DNA of 64,000 nt, taken from NCBI RefSeq assembly GCF_003610255.1, contig NZ_RAPS01000001.1, forward strand, positions 6,351,001-6,415,000, given 5' to 3'. The notes under the pieces are model-generated. The model was given only the letters and a program-made list of their open reading frames with translations. It ran no database searches and was not told the origin of the DNA. A program made the position numbers and the translations under genes. The number at the start of each line of letters is the position of its first letter. The first letter of the stretch is position 1. The DNA comes from Streptomyces sp. TLI_171. GTDB taxonomy: Bacteria > Actinomycetota > Actinomycetes > Streptomycetales > Streptomycetaceae. Below are positions 1 through 9,003 of the stretch, one piece after another.

Positions 1-145
1 AGGTCGTCCGGTCGACGAAGATGCAGCTCGCGCCCCCGGTGGCCGACCGGGTCTCCAACCGCGGCTCCCAGTCGCCCGGGGTGGCGGCCGAGGCCCGGGC
101 TGCGATCGCGGTCAACTCTGCCTCGGTCAGAGGTTCGTGTTCCAT
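1..145 (-). CDS. hypothetical protein, N-terminal 48 residues only
   Basis: The reading frame starts at an ATG whose complement is at 143-145 and runs off the left edge. It begins MEHEPLTEAELTAIAARASA and continues through a Pro-Gly-Asp-Trp motif, a layout common in small uncharacterised actinomycete proteins. I do not recognise a function. It lies 24 bp downstream of the PaaK-like gene in the same direction, so it may be the last gene of the biosynthetic operon. No convincing ribosome binding site is visible, so the start is uncertain. Confidence 0.5.
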   Translation of the reverse strand, partial: MEHEPLTEAELTAIAARASAATPGDWEPRLETRSATGGASCIFVDRTT

Positions 146-169
146 GCGAGCAATGTAGGCGAGGGCGGG

Positions 170-1432
170 TCAGTGTGCGGGGCGTTCGTCGATGACCTGG
201 CGGAGTTTGCCGGTGCGGGGGTTGGTGGCGAGGGCGGAGCGGGGGACCCATTCGAGCTGGAGGGGGTGGATGGCGCCGGCGGCGGTCTCGGAGACGTAGG
301 CGGGGCGGGCGTCGAGGACGGCGCGGCGGAGGGTTTCGGTGAGCTCGGCGGGCGGCGGGGCCGGGGTGGTGTGGCCGAGGCGGATGACCAGGCCGTCGCG
401 GCCGTCCCAGCGGCGCTGGACGAACTGCATGCCGGTGATGTGGTGCCCGGGGTCGTGGGCGAGCAGCACGTCGCGGACGTCCTCGGTGGGCATGGTGACG
501 ATGCCGATCCGGGCGCCCTCGGCGGAGCGGCCGAGCAGCCGGAAGGTGCGGCAGTCGGCGTCGGTCCACTCGGCGCGGTCCCCGGCCGGGTAGCGCAGGA
601 TCGGCACCAGGGTGCGGAACAGGTTGGTGACCACGACCCGGCCGGGGACGCCGGGTTCGGTGATCGGCTCGCCGGTGTCCTCGTCGACCAGCTCGACCAC
701 CGTCCGGTGGGGGAAGGCCCGGTGGACGCGCAGGTCGTCCCCGGCGGGCACCGGTCCGGCGACCAGGCCGGCGTCCACCGAGGCGTAGCCGATGGAGGAG
801 AGCGCGGCGTTGGGGAAGGCCGAACGCAGCAGCGGGCGCAGGTCGTTGAAGAGGATGTCGCCGCCGAACAGCACGAGTTCGATCTGCGGGGCGGGCCGTT
901 CCTGCTTGAGCAGCGTCTCGGCGACGGCGGACAGCTTCATCGGCTCGCCGGCCAGCACGTCCACGCCGAAGGAGTGGATCAGGTCGGCCACGTACTCGTC
1001 GGGCGCGGTCGCCACCGGCAGCCGCACGTTGTCGATCGGCGCGTGGTGCAGGGCGCCCTCGATGAACAGGAAGCCGCTGTAGAACTCGCCCGCCCGGAAC
1101 AGGTTGGCGACCTTCTGGCCGGGCTTGAGTCCGGCGTCGACCAGCCCGGCGCCGAAGGCGCTGACCGAGTCGAAGTGCTCGGAGCGCGTCCACGGCGAGA
1201 ACTTGGGGGCTCCGGTGGTGCCGCCGGACTTGTAGACGGCGGCGTCGGTGAGCGGCCCGGTCAGCAGCCGGTTGTCCGGCCAGCGGTTGGCGGACCAGAA
1301 CGCGACGTGGTCGATCAGGGGCAGCTGGGCGAGCGAGGTGACGGTGGCGGGCACGTCGCGGTACAGCTCGGCGTAGAACGGCGAGTTGCGCCGGGCGTGG
1401 TCGACGAGGGCCTGCAGGGGCAGGGCGGGCAT
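170..1432 (-). CDS. PaaK-like adenylate-forming enzyme (first of two)
   Basis: This 420-residue protein resembles phenylacetate-CoA ligase. The N-terminal PaaK signature (HARRNSPFYAELYRD, residues 12-26) is followed by the ATP-binding loop SGGTTGAPK at residues 69-77. A TGK near residue 411 fits the catalytic A10 lysine. The family activates a carboxylate as acyl-AMP and passes it to CoA, a carrier protein or an amine. Which acceptor is used here cannot be told from sequence. GAGGAG lies 9-10 bases before the ATG, and the SDR gene ends 12 bp upstream. Because the operon has no condensation domain, an amide-forming role is possible, but that is inference. Confidence 0.85.
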   Translation of the reverse strand: MPALPLQALVDHARRNSPFYAELYRDVPATVTSLAQLPLIDHVAFWSANRWPDNRLLTGPLTDAAVYKSGGTTGAPKFSPWTRSEHFDSVSAFGAGLVDAGLKPGQKVANLFRAGEFYSGFLFIEGALHHAPIDNVRLPVATAPDEYVADLIHSFGVDVLAGEPMKLSAVAETLLKQERPAPQIELVLFGGDILFNDLRPLLRSAFPNAALSSIGYASVDAGLVAGPVPAGDDLRVHRAFPHRTVVELVDEDTGEPITEPGVPGRVVVTNLFRTLVPILRYPAGDRAEWTDADCRTFRLLGRSAEGARIGIVTMPTEDVRDVLLAHDPGHHITGMQFVQRRWDGRDGLVIRLGHTTPAPPPAELTETLRRAVLDARPAYVSETAAGAIHPLQLEWVPRSALATNPRTGKLRQVIDERPAH

Positions 1433-1444
1433 GGGAGTCGCTCC

Positions 1445-2284
1445 TCAGGGAAGGGGGTTCAGGCCGATCCAGTCGTGGGCGAGCCGCTGGACGGCGCTGC
1501 CGTCGCGGTCGGCGAGTTTGGCGTCCAGGTAGGCCGCGGCCCACGCGCCGGTGGGGATCCGGAACGGCGGCCGCTCCTCGGCCAGCGCCCGCAGCACCGC
1601 CTCGGCGACCTCCGCGGCGGGCTGCCCGGCGCCCGCCCAGTGCGCGCCGATCCGCTCGCCGTACGCGGCGAAGGTGTCCGCGTACGGGCCCGAAGCGGCC
1701 TGCACAGTCCGGCGGTTGACGTCCGGGAAGATGCCGAACCGGGTGTCGGGCACGTAGCCGGGCACCAGCACCGACACCCGTACGCCGTGCGCGGCGGCGA
1801 CCGGGGCGAGCGCCTCCATGAACCCCTCGACGGCGAACTTGGCCGCGCAGTAGGCCTCGTTGAAGGGCTGGCCGACCACGCCGTGGACGCTGCCGATGGT
1901 CAGCAGCCGCCCGCCCGAGGCGCGCAGCAGCGGCATCGCGGCGCGCGAGACGGCGACCGTGCCGAAGAAGTTGACCTCGAGGTTGGCGCGCAGCGCCTTC
2001 GCGGTGGACATCTCCAGCGTCGGGTCGAAGTTGGAGATCCCGGCGTTGTTGACCAGCGCGTCGAGCCGGTCGATCCCGGCGAAGCAGGCGGCGACGGACT
2101 CCTCGTCGGTGATGTCCAGCCGTCGGACCTCGGCGCCGGGCGCGGCGGCCCGCAGCGCGTCCGCCCGCCCCGGGTCGCGCACGGTGGCGAGCACCCGCCA
2201 GCCGGCCCGGCTCGCGGCTGCGGCGGTGGCCAGCCCGATGCCGGAGGAGCAGCCGGTGACCAGCAGGACCTGCCGGGCCGTCAT
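1445..2284 (-). CDS. short-chain dehydrogenase/reductase (SDR)
   Basis: This 279-residue classical SDR should oxidise or reduce a hydroxyl/keto group with NAD(P)(H). The Rossmann motif GCSSGIG is at residues 11-17, NNAG at 79-82, the catalytic Ser at 132, and YCAAK supplies Tyr145 and Lys149, so the active site is complete. A basic residue (Arg37) in the beta-2 region suggests NADP(H), though weakly. The ATG overlaps the stop of the MFS gene as ATGA, which indicates translational coupling. It probably tailors a biosynthetic intermediate; the substrate is unknown. Confidence 0.88.
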   Translation of the reverse strand: MTARQVLLVTGCSSGIGLATAAAASRAGWRVLATVRDPGRADALRAAAPGAEVRRLDITDEESVAACFAGIDRLDALVNNAGISNFDPTLEMSTAKALRANLEVNFFGTVAVSRAAMPLLRASGGRLLTIGSVHGVVGQPFNEAYCAAKFAVEGFMEALAPVAAAHGVRVSVLVPGYVPDTRFGIFPDVNRRTVQAASGPYADTFAAYGERIGAHWAGAGQPAAEVAEAVLRALAEERPPFRIPTGAWAAAYLDAKLADRDGSAVQRLAHDWIGLNPLP

Positions 2285-3564
2285 GGCGTGGCCTCCGCCA
2301 GTTCGGTGACGCTGTCGACGGCTTTCGGGAGGTCGGCGTCCAACCGGGACTGGACGCCGAGCGCGGGCAGGAAGGAGCAGGCGGCCAGCAGGGTGCCGCC
2401 GACCATGGTCCAGCGGGCCGCGTCGAGCACGCCCAGCGGGCCGGTGAGCAGCGACACCGCGAGGCCGCCGGCCAGTGCGGCGAGCGGGATGACGCCCCAG
2501 GTGGCGGTCCGGAACGCGGCGTGCATGACGCCCTGGTGCTGCGCGGACATCCGGGACTGCCGGGCGGGCGCGGAGCACACGTTGATGCAGGACATGAAGA
2601 AGCCGTAGGCGCCCATGGTGGCGGCGATCACCGGCCCGGCGGGCAGCGCGGGCGCGGCGAGCACGCCCAGCCCGACCAGGCAGTGCAGCAGCAGCCCCCA
2701 CGCCAGGGTCCGGCCGATGCCGAACCGCGCGCTGATCCTCGGTGCGAGCAGCGCGCCGAGCAGCGCGCCGACCGCGCCCGCGGACATCGCGGCGCCGAAC
2801 ACGCCGACGCTCACGCCCAGGCCACGGTAGGCGAGCACGGGCAGCACGGTGACGAAGACCGGCCCGCCGGAGTTCAGGGTGATCGCGGCGAGCACCACCC
2901 GGCGCAGCACCGGGTCCTGCCAGTTGAGTCGGAAGCCGAGGGTGAGGCGCTGCCACACCGAGCCCTGGACGGCGGTGCGCTCGCCCCACGGCCGCATCCA
3001 GCGGAAGCAGGCCGCCGACACCAGGTAGCTGGCGGCGTCGACCAGCAGCGCGGCGGTGCCGAGCGCGCTGTACAGGGCGGCGGCGATCGACGGGCCGGAG
3101 ACCTCGGCGACCGACCCGCTGCCCTCCAGCCGGGAGTAGGCCCGGACCAGGTGCTCCTTCTCGACCACGGCGGGCACGGCGACCAGGTAGCCGACGGTGA
3201 AGAAGATCGTCGCGCCGGAGACCGTGGCCACGCAGCAGAACAGCAGCGGCGTGGAGAGGAAGTCCAGCCAGTAGGCGAGCGGAATGACGGCGACGGCGAG
3301 CAGGCGCACCAGGTCGCAGACCAGCAGGGTGAGCCGCTTGTCCCAGCGGTCGACCAGGACGCCGGCGACCGGGCCGAGCAGCGGGATGCCCAGGTACTGG
3401 GCCATCGCGACGATGCCGACCTGGAGCGCCGAGGCGTGCAGCACGAAGATCATCAGGGTGGGGACGACGAACACCGTCACCCGGTCGCCGACGTTGGAGA
3501 TCGACTTGCCGAGCCAGAACAGGTTGAAGCCCCGGCCGAGTTGCTCGGGCGCGCGCAGTCTCAT
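2281..3564 (-). CDS. MFS transporter
   Basis: This 427-residue protein has about twelve hydrophobic segments. It starts MRLRAPEQLGRGFNLFWLGK, the usual beginning of enterobactin-exporter-like or macrolide-efflux-like MFS proteins, and carries a VDRWDKR loop after the second helix, matching the family's loop 2-3 motif. It is coupled on both sides: its ATG overlaps the upstream PaaK-like stop and its TGA overlaps the SDR ATG. The position inside the operon points to export of the product or self-resistance. That role is inferred from context. Confidence 0.87.
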   Translation of the reverse strand: MRLRAPEQLGRGFNLFWLGKSISNVGDRVTVFVVPTLMIFVLHASALQVGIVAMAQYLGIPLLGPVAGVLVDRWDKRLTLLVCDLVRLLAVAVIPLAYWLDFLSTPLLFCCVATVSGATIFFTVGYLVAVPAVVEKEHLVRAYSRLEGSGSVAEVSGPSIAAALYSALGTAALLVDAASYLVSAACFRWMRPWGERTAVQGSVWQRLTLGFRLNWQDPVLRRVVLAAITLNSGGPVFVTVLPVLAYRGLGVSVGVFGAAMSAGAVGALLGALLAPRISARFGIGRTLAWGLLLHCLVGLGVLAAPALPAGPVIAATMGAYGFFMSCINVCSAPARQSRMSAQHQGVMHAAFRTATWGVIPLAALAGGLAVSLLTGPLGVLDAARWTMVGGTLLAACSFLPALGVQSRLDADLPKAVDSVTELAEATP

Positions 3565-4781
3565 GCTTCCTCCCGGACCGCGAAGCCCGCGGTCTTCCCG
3601 GTGCGGTCGTTGCTGACCAGCGCCTCGACCACCCGGACCTGCACGTTCTCCGGGTCGTGGGCGAAGGCGGTGCTCAGCGTGAAGGTGGCGGACAGCAGTT
3701 CGCGGCGCAGCGACTCGGTACGGACGTCGGCGCCGGGTGCGGCGAGCAGCAGGATCTCCACCCGCCGGGCCCGGCCGCCCTGTTCGGTGATCAGGACCTG
3801 GCCGCGGGTGACCCCGGGTTCGCGTTCGACCCGGGCCAGCAGCTCGTCGACGTGCAGGCCGAGGCCGCGGACCTGCACCACGTTGTCGCGGCGGCCCAGC
3901 ACCCGCATCGCCGGTCCCGGCCGACCGCACGGGCAGCGGCCCAACTCGCCCGCGTCGCCGGTGCGGTAGCGCAGGACGGGGTTGAGCATCGCCGGGTCGA
4001 GCGAGGTGAAGTCGAGCAGCCCGTCCTGGTCGACGTGCACCAGCTGGTGCGGGAACGGGTGGAAGGTGTCGGCGGGGCAGTCGGGGGAGTTGGAGCCGAC
4101 CACCCAGGTCTCGGTGGAGCCGAACATGCCGTGCCGCCGGGCCTTCGGCGCGACGATCGCCAGGTCCTCCTCCAGCTGCGGCTGCCAGGCCTCGCCCAGC
4201 CACAGCACCTTGCGCAGCGACGGGAGTTCGATGCCCGCCGCGCGGGCGTGTGCGAACCACAGCCGCAGCACGCTCGGGGTGCCGCCGATCGCGGTGACCC
4301 TCCGGTCGGCGAGGAACCCCAGCCACTCCGGGTACTCCTCGCGGGTGATCGAGCCCAGCGCGATCACCCGGCAGCCGGACAGGTCGGCCAGGCCCGCCGC
4401 CAGGAAGTGCGCGCCCCACATCCGGCCCGCGCCCCAGGCGTTGACGAACACGTCGTCGCGCTCCAGCGGCCGCCAGTGCTCGAACACCTTCGCCATGTAG
4501 AACCCGGTCGGCGCGTAGCCGATCTTGGGCGCGCCGGTCGAGCCGCCGCTCTGGAACAGCCAGGTCGCGCCCTGCTCGGCGGCCGGCTCCAGGTGCGCCA
4601 GCGCCGTGTTCAGGTCGTCCTTCGCCAGCGGCGGCAGCGCGGCCAGCTCCGCCAGCGACGACGGCGCCGGATGCGCGGCGTAGCGGCCGTCGAACTCCGG
4701 TACTCCGCGCAGCAGTTCCAGTGTCCGGCGGGCCACCGCCAGCCCGTCCGCGGCCTGCTCCTCGGTCAGCGAGAAGGTCAT
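3561..4781 (-). CDS. PaaK-like adenylate-forming enzyme (second of two)
   Basis: This is a 406-residue adenylate-forming enzyme related to phenylacetate-CoA ligase and coenzyme F390 synthetase. The ATP loop SGGSTGAPK is at residues 78-86, FGSTET marks the A5 core, YRTGDAGELGRCPCGR carries the small Cys cluster typical of PaaK, and RTGK near the C-terminus is the probable A10 lysine. It shares only family-level features with the other PaaK-like protein, so the two probably use different substrates. Its ATG overlaps the ATP-grasp stop and its TGA overlaps the MFS start. The acid and the acceptor are unknown. Confidence 0.86.
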   Translation of the reverse strand: MTFSLTEEQAADGLAVARRTLELLRGVPEFDGRYAAHPAPSSLAELAALPPLAKDDLNTALAHLEPAAEQGATWLFQSGGSTGAPKIGYAPTGFYMAKVFEHWRPLERDDVFVNAWGAGRMWGAHFLAAGLADLSGCRVIALGSITREEYPEWLGFLADRRVTAIGGTPSVLRLWFAHARAAGIELPSLRKVLWLGEAWQPQLEEDLAIVAPKARRHGMFGSTETWVVGSNSPDCPADTFHPFPHQLVHVDQDGLLDFTSLDPAMLNPVLRYRTGDAGELGRCPCGRPGPAMRVLGRRDNVVQVRGLGLHVDELLARVEREPGVTRGQVLITEQGGRARRVEILLLAAPGADVRTESLRRELLSATFTLSTAFAHDPENVQVRVVEALVSNDRTGKTAGFAVREEA

Positions 4782-5776
4782 CGCCGGGCACCCCCGTCCG
4801 CGACGAAGGCGGCGTGCGCGTCCCGGTACGCGGCGAACCGGGCCCGGGTGACGTCCCGCTGGACCGGGCGGTCGGGGTCGTCCAGGTCCGGGGCGATCAC
4901 CCCGTCCGGCTCCAGTTCGGAGAACCAGAACCGCTCGCCGTCGTGCAGGAAGTCCACGCAGAAGAACGGGATCGTCAGCTTCTTCGCGAAGTAGGCAGTG
5001 GCGTCTACGAGTTCCGGCGGGATCTCGCAGAACTCCATCGATCCGCCGCGGCTCGCGTTCGCCACCGGCGAGCCTGCCTCCGGGGTGCGGCGCAGCGCCG
5101 CGTACGGCCGTCCGTCGACCACGTACACCCGGTAGTCCACCGTGCCGTCGCCCAGGTACGGCTGCGCCACCAGCACGGTGTCACCGCCCTGCGCCAGGCT
5201 GGCCAGGCCGCGCACGTCCTCCCGGGAGCGGGCCAGGCAGATCCCGCCGCCGCCGCACCAGCCGGACGGCTTCACGATCGCCGGGAAGGTCAGTCCGTCC
5301 AGCGCCGCCTCGTACTGGTGCTTGGAGACGTCCCGCCCCGAGCCGATCCGCACCGACGGGACCGGCGGCACCGGCGAGTCGGCCAGGAACAGCACCGTCG
5401 CCAGCTTGTCGTTGCCCAGCAGCGACACCTGCGCCGGGAACGGCAGGTAGAACCCGGCCTGCTCCAGCACCGTGCACAGCGTCAACTGGTTGAACACGTC
5501 CATCGACTGGTACGGCAGCGAGTACAGCGCCGTGATGAACAGGGTGTCCTCGGGCGTCACCCGCTGCCCGTCCACGTACACCCGCGGCCGGCCCGGATCG
5601 GTGCCGTCCACCGTGACCGCCTCGGGGGCGTGCATCGTCCACGACATGCCCAGCTCGGCGGCGATCTCCGCGTACATGTCCCAGAAGTAGTGCTTCCACA
5701 TCGCCCCGGACCGGCTCGACTCCCGGTCGGGGAAGATCCAGCACATCCGGCGCAACGGCGCCCGCACCCCGCTCAT
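4778..5776 (-). CDS. ATP-grasp ligase
   Basis: This 332-residue protein has an ATP-grasp fold. FPAIVKPSGWCGGGGICLA is the glycine-rich ATP lid, VDYRVYVVDG lies in the central sheet, and CVDFLHDGERFWFSELEPDG holds the metal-binding acidic residues, with Asp where many members have Asn. ATP-grasp ligases form C-N bonds through acyl-phosphates, so in an operon without a condensation domain this is a prime candidate for peptide or amide bond formation. The start overlaps the aminomutase stop as ATGA. A second ATG ten codons downstream is possible but less well coupled. Confidence 0.85.
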   Translation of the reverse strand: MSGVRAPLRRMCWIFPDRESSRSGAMWKHYFWDMYAEIAAELGMSWTMHAPEAVTVDGTDPGRPRVYVDGQRVTPEDTLFITALYSLPYQSMDVFNQLTLCTVLEQAGFYLPFPAQVSLLGNDKLATVLFLADSPVPPVPSVRIGSGRDVSKHQYEAALDGLTFPAIVKPSGWCGGGGICLARSREDVRGLASLAQGGDTVLVAQPYLGDGTVDYRVYVVDGRPYAALRRTPEAGSPVANASRGGSMEFCEIPPELVDATAYFAKKLTIPFFCVDFLHDGERFWFSELEPDGVIAPDLDDPDRPVQRDVTRARFAAYRDAHAAFVADGGARR

Positions 5777-7191
5777 CCGCTCTCCTCCAGCTCGCTCACG
5801 TCGAAGCCCCGGCCGCCCGAAGCCCGTTCGGCCCACCAGGCCCGCCCCTCCGGCGGCAGCGTGTCCACCGGATCCACGTACGGGTGGCGGCGGCCCAACT
5901 GCTGATCCCCGCCCGCGGGTTCGGCGGTGCGGAGCTCAAGTCCGGTGCGGTAGTTCTTGGTCCAGTACGAGATGCCGCGGACCCGGTCGTAGCCGGCCGC
6001 CTGATGCACCCAGCGCTTGCCGACGTGCGGCACGTCGGCGACCAGTCGCGGCGTCGCGTAGCCCGGCAGGTAGCCGAGGATCGCCTCCTGCAGGCGCTGC
6101 GCCTCGGCCAGCGGCAGCCGCCAGTGCTCGGCGTTCGGGACCACGTCGCACAGGTAGAAGTAGTACGGCAGGATGTTGGCCTCGCCCTGCAGCGCGAAGC
6201 ACAGGTCGAGCAGCGCCTCCGGGCTGGCGTTCACCCCGCGCATCAGCACGCCCTGGTTGCGGACGTCCCGCACGCCCGCGTCCAGCAGCGCCCGGGCCGC
6301 CTCCGCGACCAGCGGGGTCACCGAGGCCGCGTGGTTGGCGTGGGTGTGCACCGCCAGGTTGACCGAACGCCGGGCCGCCAGCCGGGCCACCCGCTCCACC
6401 CCGGCCAGCACCTTCGGCTGCAGCCAGTGCTGGGGCAGCCCGACGACGGACTTGCTGGCCAGCCGGATGTCCCGCACCGAGCCGAGCTCCAACAGCCGCA
6501 GCAGGAACGCCTCCAGGCGCGGCCACGGCATGTTGGCCAGGTCGCCGCCCGACACCACCACGTCCCGCACCGAAGGCGTGCGCTTCAGGTAGTCGAGCAT
6601 CTGTTCCTCGCGGTCCGCCGGGCGCAGCACCAGCCGCGCCTTGGCGACCTGCGGCGTGGACCGGCCGACCAGGTCCATCCGGGTGCAGTGCCCGCAGTAC
6701 TGCGGGCAGGTGGCGAGCAACTCGGCCAGCACCTTGGTCGGGTAGCGGTGCGTCAGCCCCTCCACCGCCCACATCTGCGCCTCGTGCAGTGAGTCCCGGG
6801 CCGCCAGCGGATGGCTGGGCCACTCGGGGTGCCGGTCCGGGCGCACCGGCAGCATGTAGCGCCGCACCGGGTCGGCCAGGAACGCCTCGGTGAAGGGCTC
6901 CGGACGCAGCGGCGCCGCCACCGCCATGGTGTTCAGCATGTGCGGCGGCACCAGCACCGACATGGTGGCGAACCCGGCCTGGTCCGCCGCCAGTTCACGG
7001 TAGAAGCGGTCGGTCAGCAGCGGTCCGAACACCTGCCGCAGCTGCCGCTCGTTCTTCACGCAGTGCGCCCGCTGCCACTGGGCGTCCCGCCACTGCTCGG
7101 GGGTGACGTCCCGCCAGCCCGGCAGCCGCCGCCAGTCCGGTTCGACCAGCGGCCGCCGCAGGTACTGGTACGGCTGTGCCCGGCGGTCCAT
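5773..7191 (-). CDS. lysine-2,3-aminomutase-like radical SAM enzyme
   Basis: This 472-residue enzyme belongs to the KamA family, which uses a [4Fe-4S] cluster, S-adenosylmethionine and PLP to move an amino group from C2 to C3. CPQYCGHC supplies the cluster ligands Cys162, Cys166 and Cys169. The segments YLCD (Asp349) and ADVPHVGK (Asp386, Lys392) align by eye with the two lysine-binding aspartates and the PLP lysine of clostridial lysine 2,3-aminomutase, which favours a substrate with a distal amine. Beta-lysine is the leading product guess. It is longer than the roughly 416-residue clostridial enzyme. Its start overlaps the upstream stop as TGATG. Epimerase-type EpmB relatives are the main alternative. 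Confidence 0.88.
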   Translation of the reverse strand: MDRRAQPYQYLRRPLVEPDWRRLPGWRDVTPEQWRDAQWQRAHCVKNERQLRQVFGPLLTDRFYRELAADQAGFATMSVLVPPHMLNTMAVAAPLRPEPFTEAFLADPVRRYMLPVRPDRHPEWPSHPLAARDSLHEAQMWAVEGLTHRYPTKVLAELLATCPQYCGHCTRMDLVGRSTPQVAKARLVLRPADREEQMLDYLKRTPSVRDVVVSGGDLANMPWPRLEAFLLRLLELGSVRDIRLASKSVVGLPQHWLQPKVLAGVERVARLAARRSVNLAVHTHANHAASVTPLVAEAARALLDAGVRDVRNQGVLMRGVNASPEALLDLCFALQGEANILPYYFYLCDVVPNAEHWRLPLAEAQRLQEAILGYLPGYATPRLVADVPHVGKRWVHQAAGYDRVRGISYWTKNYRTGLELRTAEPAGGDQQLGRRHPYVDPVDTLPPEGRAWWAERASGGRGFDVSELEESG

Positions 7192-8903
7192 CAGGCGGAC
7201 TTCCCGCCGCCGGTCGCGGTCAGCAGCGTGGCGTGCCGGGCCCGCAGCTCCCGCTTCAGGACCTTGCCGGTCGGTCCGAGCGGGAACTCCGCGGCGGTGC
7301 GCGCCACTTGGAGCCCCGCCAGTGCGGACAGCCCGGCCGCGGCCAGCTCCGCGTTGGCGGCCGCCAGCAGCCCGTCCGCGCTCGCCCCCTCCTGCAGCCG
7401 CACCACGGCGATCGGCCGCAGCCCGCCGTCCGGGTGCGGCACGCCCACCACCGAGCAGTCCTGCACCGCGTCGGCGCAGTCGGCGAGCAGCACCTCCTCG
7501 ATCGGCAGGCTGTACACCGGCCCGTCCAGGGTGTCGATCACGTCGACCGTGCGGTCCAGGTGGTAGAACCGGCCCTCGGCGTCCCGGTAGGCGAGGTCGC
7601 CGGTCAGCCAGTAGCCGGACATCCGGAAGGACTCGGTCAACCGCTCGTTGTTCCAGTACCCGTGGGTGATCGAGGGGGCGATCACCGCCAGCATGCCGAC
7701 CGTCCCGTCCGGCACCTCCACGCCGTCCTCGTCCAGCACGGTGGCCTTCTCCACCACCTCCGAGGGCATGCCCACGCACCGGTCGTTCCGCCCGCTCTCC
7801 GGCGAGGTGACCTGCCCGAACAGTGCCATGCCCATCTCGGAGGAGCCCAGCCCGTCGACGAACTGCGAGCCGGGCAGCGCCGGTTGACCCTCCCGGTCCT
7901 GCGGCAGCAGCCACGGTCTGATCAGCCCGGCGGGCCGCTCGCCCAGTTGGACCAGCCGGCGGATGTGCCCGTAGTGCGCGCTGTCGCCGGTGTTGAACCA
8001 GGAGTGCACCTTCGCCGCACCCGCCACCGGCAGCTCACCGGTCGCCAACTCGACGAAGGTGCGCGGGAAGGAGGCCACCATGGTGGGCAGGAACGCCTCC
8101 ATCACCGGCTCGACCACCGCCCGCCGCCAGTCCGCCATCACCACCGTCGGCAGGCCCAGCAGGGTCGCCGTCAGGAAGTAGCTGAGCCCGCCCGCGTGGG
8201 TGTGCGGCATCAGCGACATCAGCCGGTCGTACGGTTCCACCGGGAAGCGCACCATGCGCGGCTGCTTGCCCTCCCAGAACTGCCGGTGCGCCAGCGTGGT
8301 CGACTTGGGGGTGCCGGTCGTCCCGGAGGAGTGGATCAGCGCCACCACGTCGTCCGCGCCGTGTCGGTACGGGTAGCCCTCCGGGAGCGCCGACACGTCC
8401 GCGTCGAAGGCCTGCACCTCGGCGGCCAGGGCCAGGAACCGGGGCCGCCGCTGCGGGTCCTGCCGGTACGCGGCCGCCAGCCGGGTGGTGTCGTCCGCGA
8501 CCACGCCGACCACACCCACGTGGTTGAGGTAGCGCACCAGCACGTCGTGCCGCATCGCGTCGTTGATCAGCGCGGGCACCGCGCCCAGCGCGGTCAGCGC
8601 GAAGAAGTGCAGCAGCGGCTCCAGGCCCTCGGCGACCACCACGCCCACCGGCTCGCCCGGCCGCACCCCCATCGCGTGGTACCACGCCGCGTACCGGTCC
8701 CGCAGCGCCGCCAGGTCCAGCAGGCTGTGCCCGTGCAGCACCACCTGGCCGCGGTGGTCGGTGCGGTGGGTGAACGCGTACGGCACTGCCCGGTTCGGGT
8801 TCGCCTCGATCGCCCGGTCGAGGAAGTTCCCCGCGCCGAGCGTCGGATCGGTCATGAACCGCTCTCTGACGGACAGCGGGGCGATGGATGTCTGCTCGCT
8901 CAT
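7191..8903 (-). CDS. AMP-dependent acyl-CoA/acyl-ACP synthetase
   Basis: This 570-residue protein belongs to the ANL superfamily of adenylating enzymes. IHSSGTTGTPKS is the A3 loop, DGLGSSEMG the A5 region, YWLTGDLAYRD the A7 Asp, and PTGKVLKREL the A10 lysine, so both half-reactions look possible. It is built like fatty-acyl or aryl-CoA ligases rather than amino-acid adenylation domains. GGGAG lies 7 bases before the chosen ATG; an upstream in-frame ATG lacks such a site. The 100-bp gap before it is the largest after the carrier-protein gene and may hold a second promoter. Confidence 0.87.
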   Translation of the reverse strand: MSEQTSIAPLSVRERFMTDPTLGAGNFLDRAIEANPNRAVPYAFTHRTDHRGQVVLHGHSLLDLAALRDRYAAWYHAMGVRPGEPVGVVVAEGLEPLLHFFALTALGAVPALINDAMRHDVLVRYLNHVGVVGVVADDTTRLAAAYRQDPQRRPRFLALAAEVQAFDADVSALPEGYPYRHGADDVVALIHSSGTTGTPKSTTLAHRQFWEGKQPRMVRFPVEPYDRLMSLMPHTHAGGLSYFLTATLLGLPTVVMADWRRAVVEPVMEAFLPTMVASFPRTFVELATGELPVAGAAKVHSWFNTGDSAHYGHIRRLVQLGERPAGLIRPWLLPQDREGQPALPGSQFVDGLGSSEMGMALFGQVTSPESGRNDRCVGMPSEVVEKATVLDEDGVEVPDGTVGMLAVIAPSITHGYWNNERLTESFRMSGYWLTGDLAYRDAEGRFYHLDRTVDVIDTLDGPVYSLPIEEVLLADCADAVQDCSVVGVPHPDGGLRPIAVVRLQEGASADGLLAAANAELAAAGLSALAGLQVARTAAEFPLGPTGKVLKRELRARHATLLTATGGGKSA

Positions 8904-8939
8904 AAAGGTCTCCCAAAATGCCCGGTGAGGCACAGAACA

Positions 8940-8952
8940 TGACGGAACGTCA
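8940..8952. promoter_or_regulatory. small inverted repeat in the gap before the acyl-AMP ligase gene
   Basis: TGACG-GAA-CGTCA is a perfect 5-bp inverted repeat 37 bp upstream of the ligase start, in the only sizeable gap in this part of the operon. It could be an operator or a short hairpin. It is short enough to arise by chance. Confidence 0.2.
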
Positions 8953-9003
8953 GATGCGTGCACGGAGTGCCGTGCGGACGTGTTGCGATGCGGGCGGGTC
9001 GGG

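Noticed and set aside
137..2608. Very long plus-strand open frame opposite the biosynthetic genes
   Set aside because: It is antisense to PaaK-like and SDR genes with intact motifs, encodes Gly/Asp/Val/Arg-rich sequence without domains, and arises from the extreme third-position GC.
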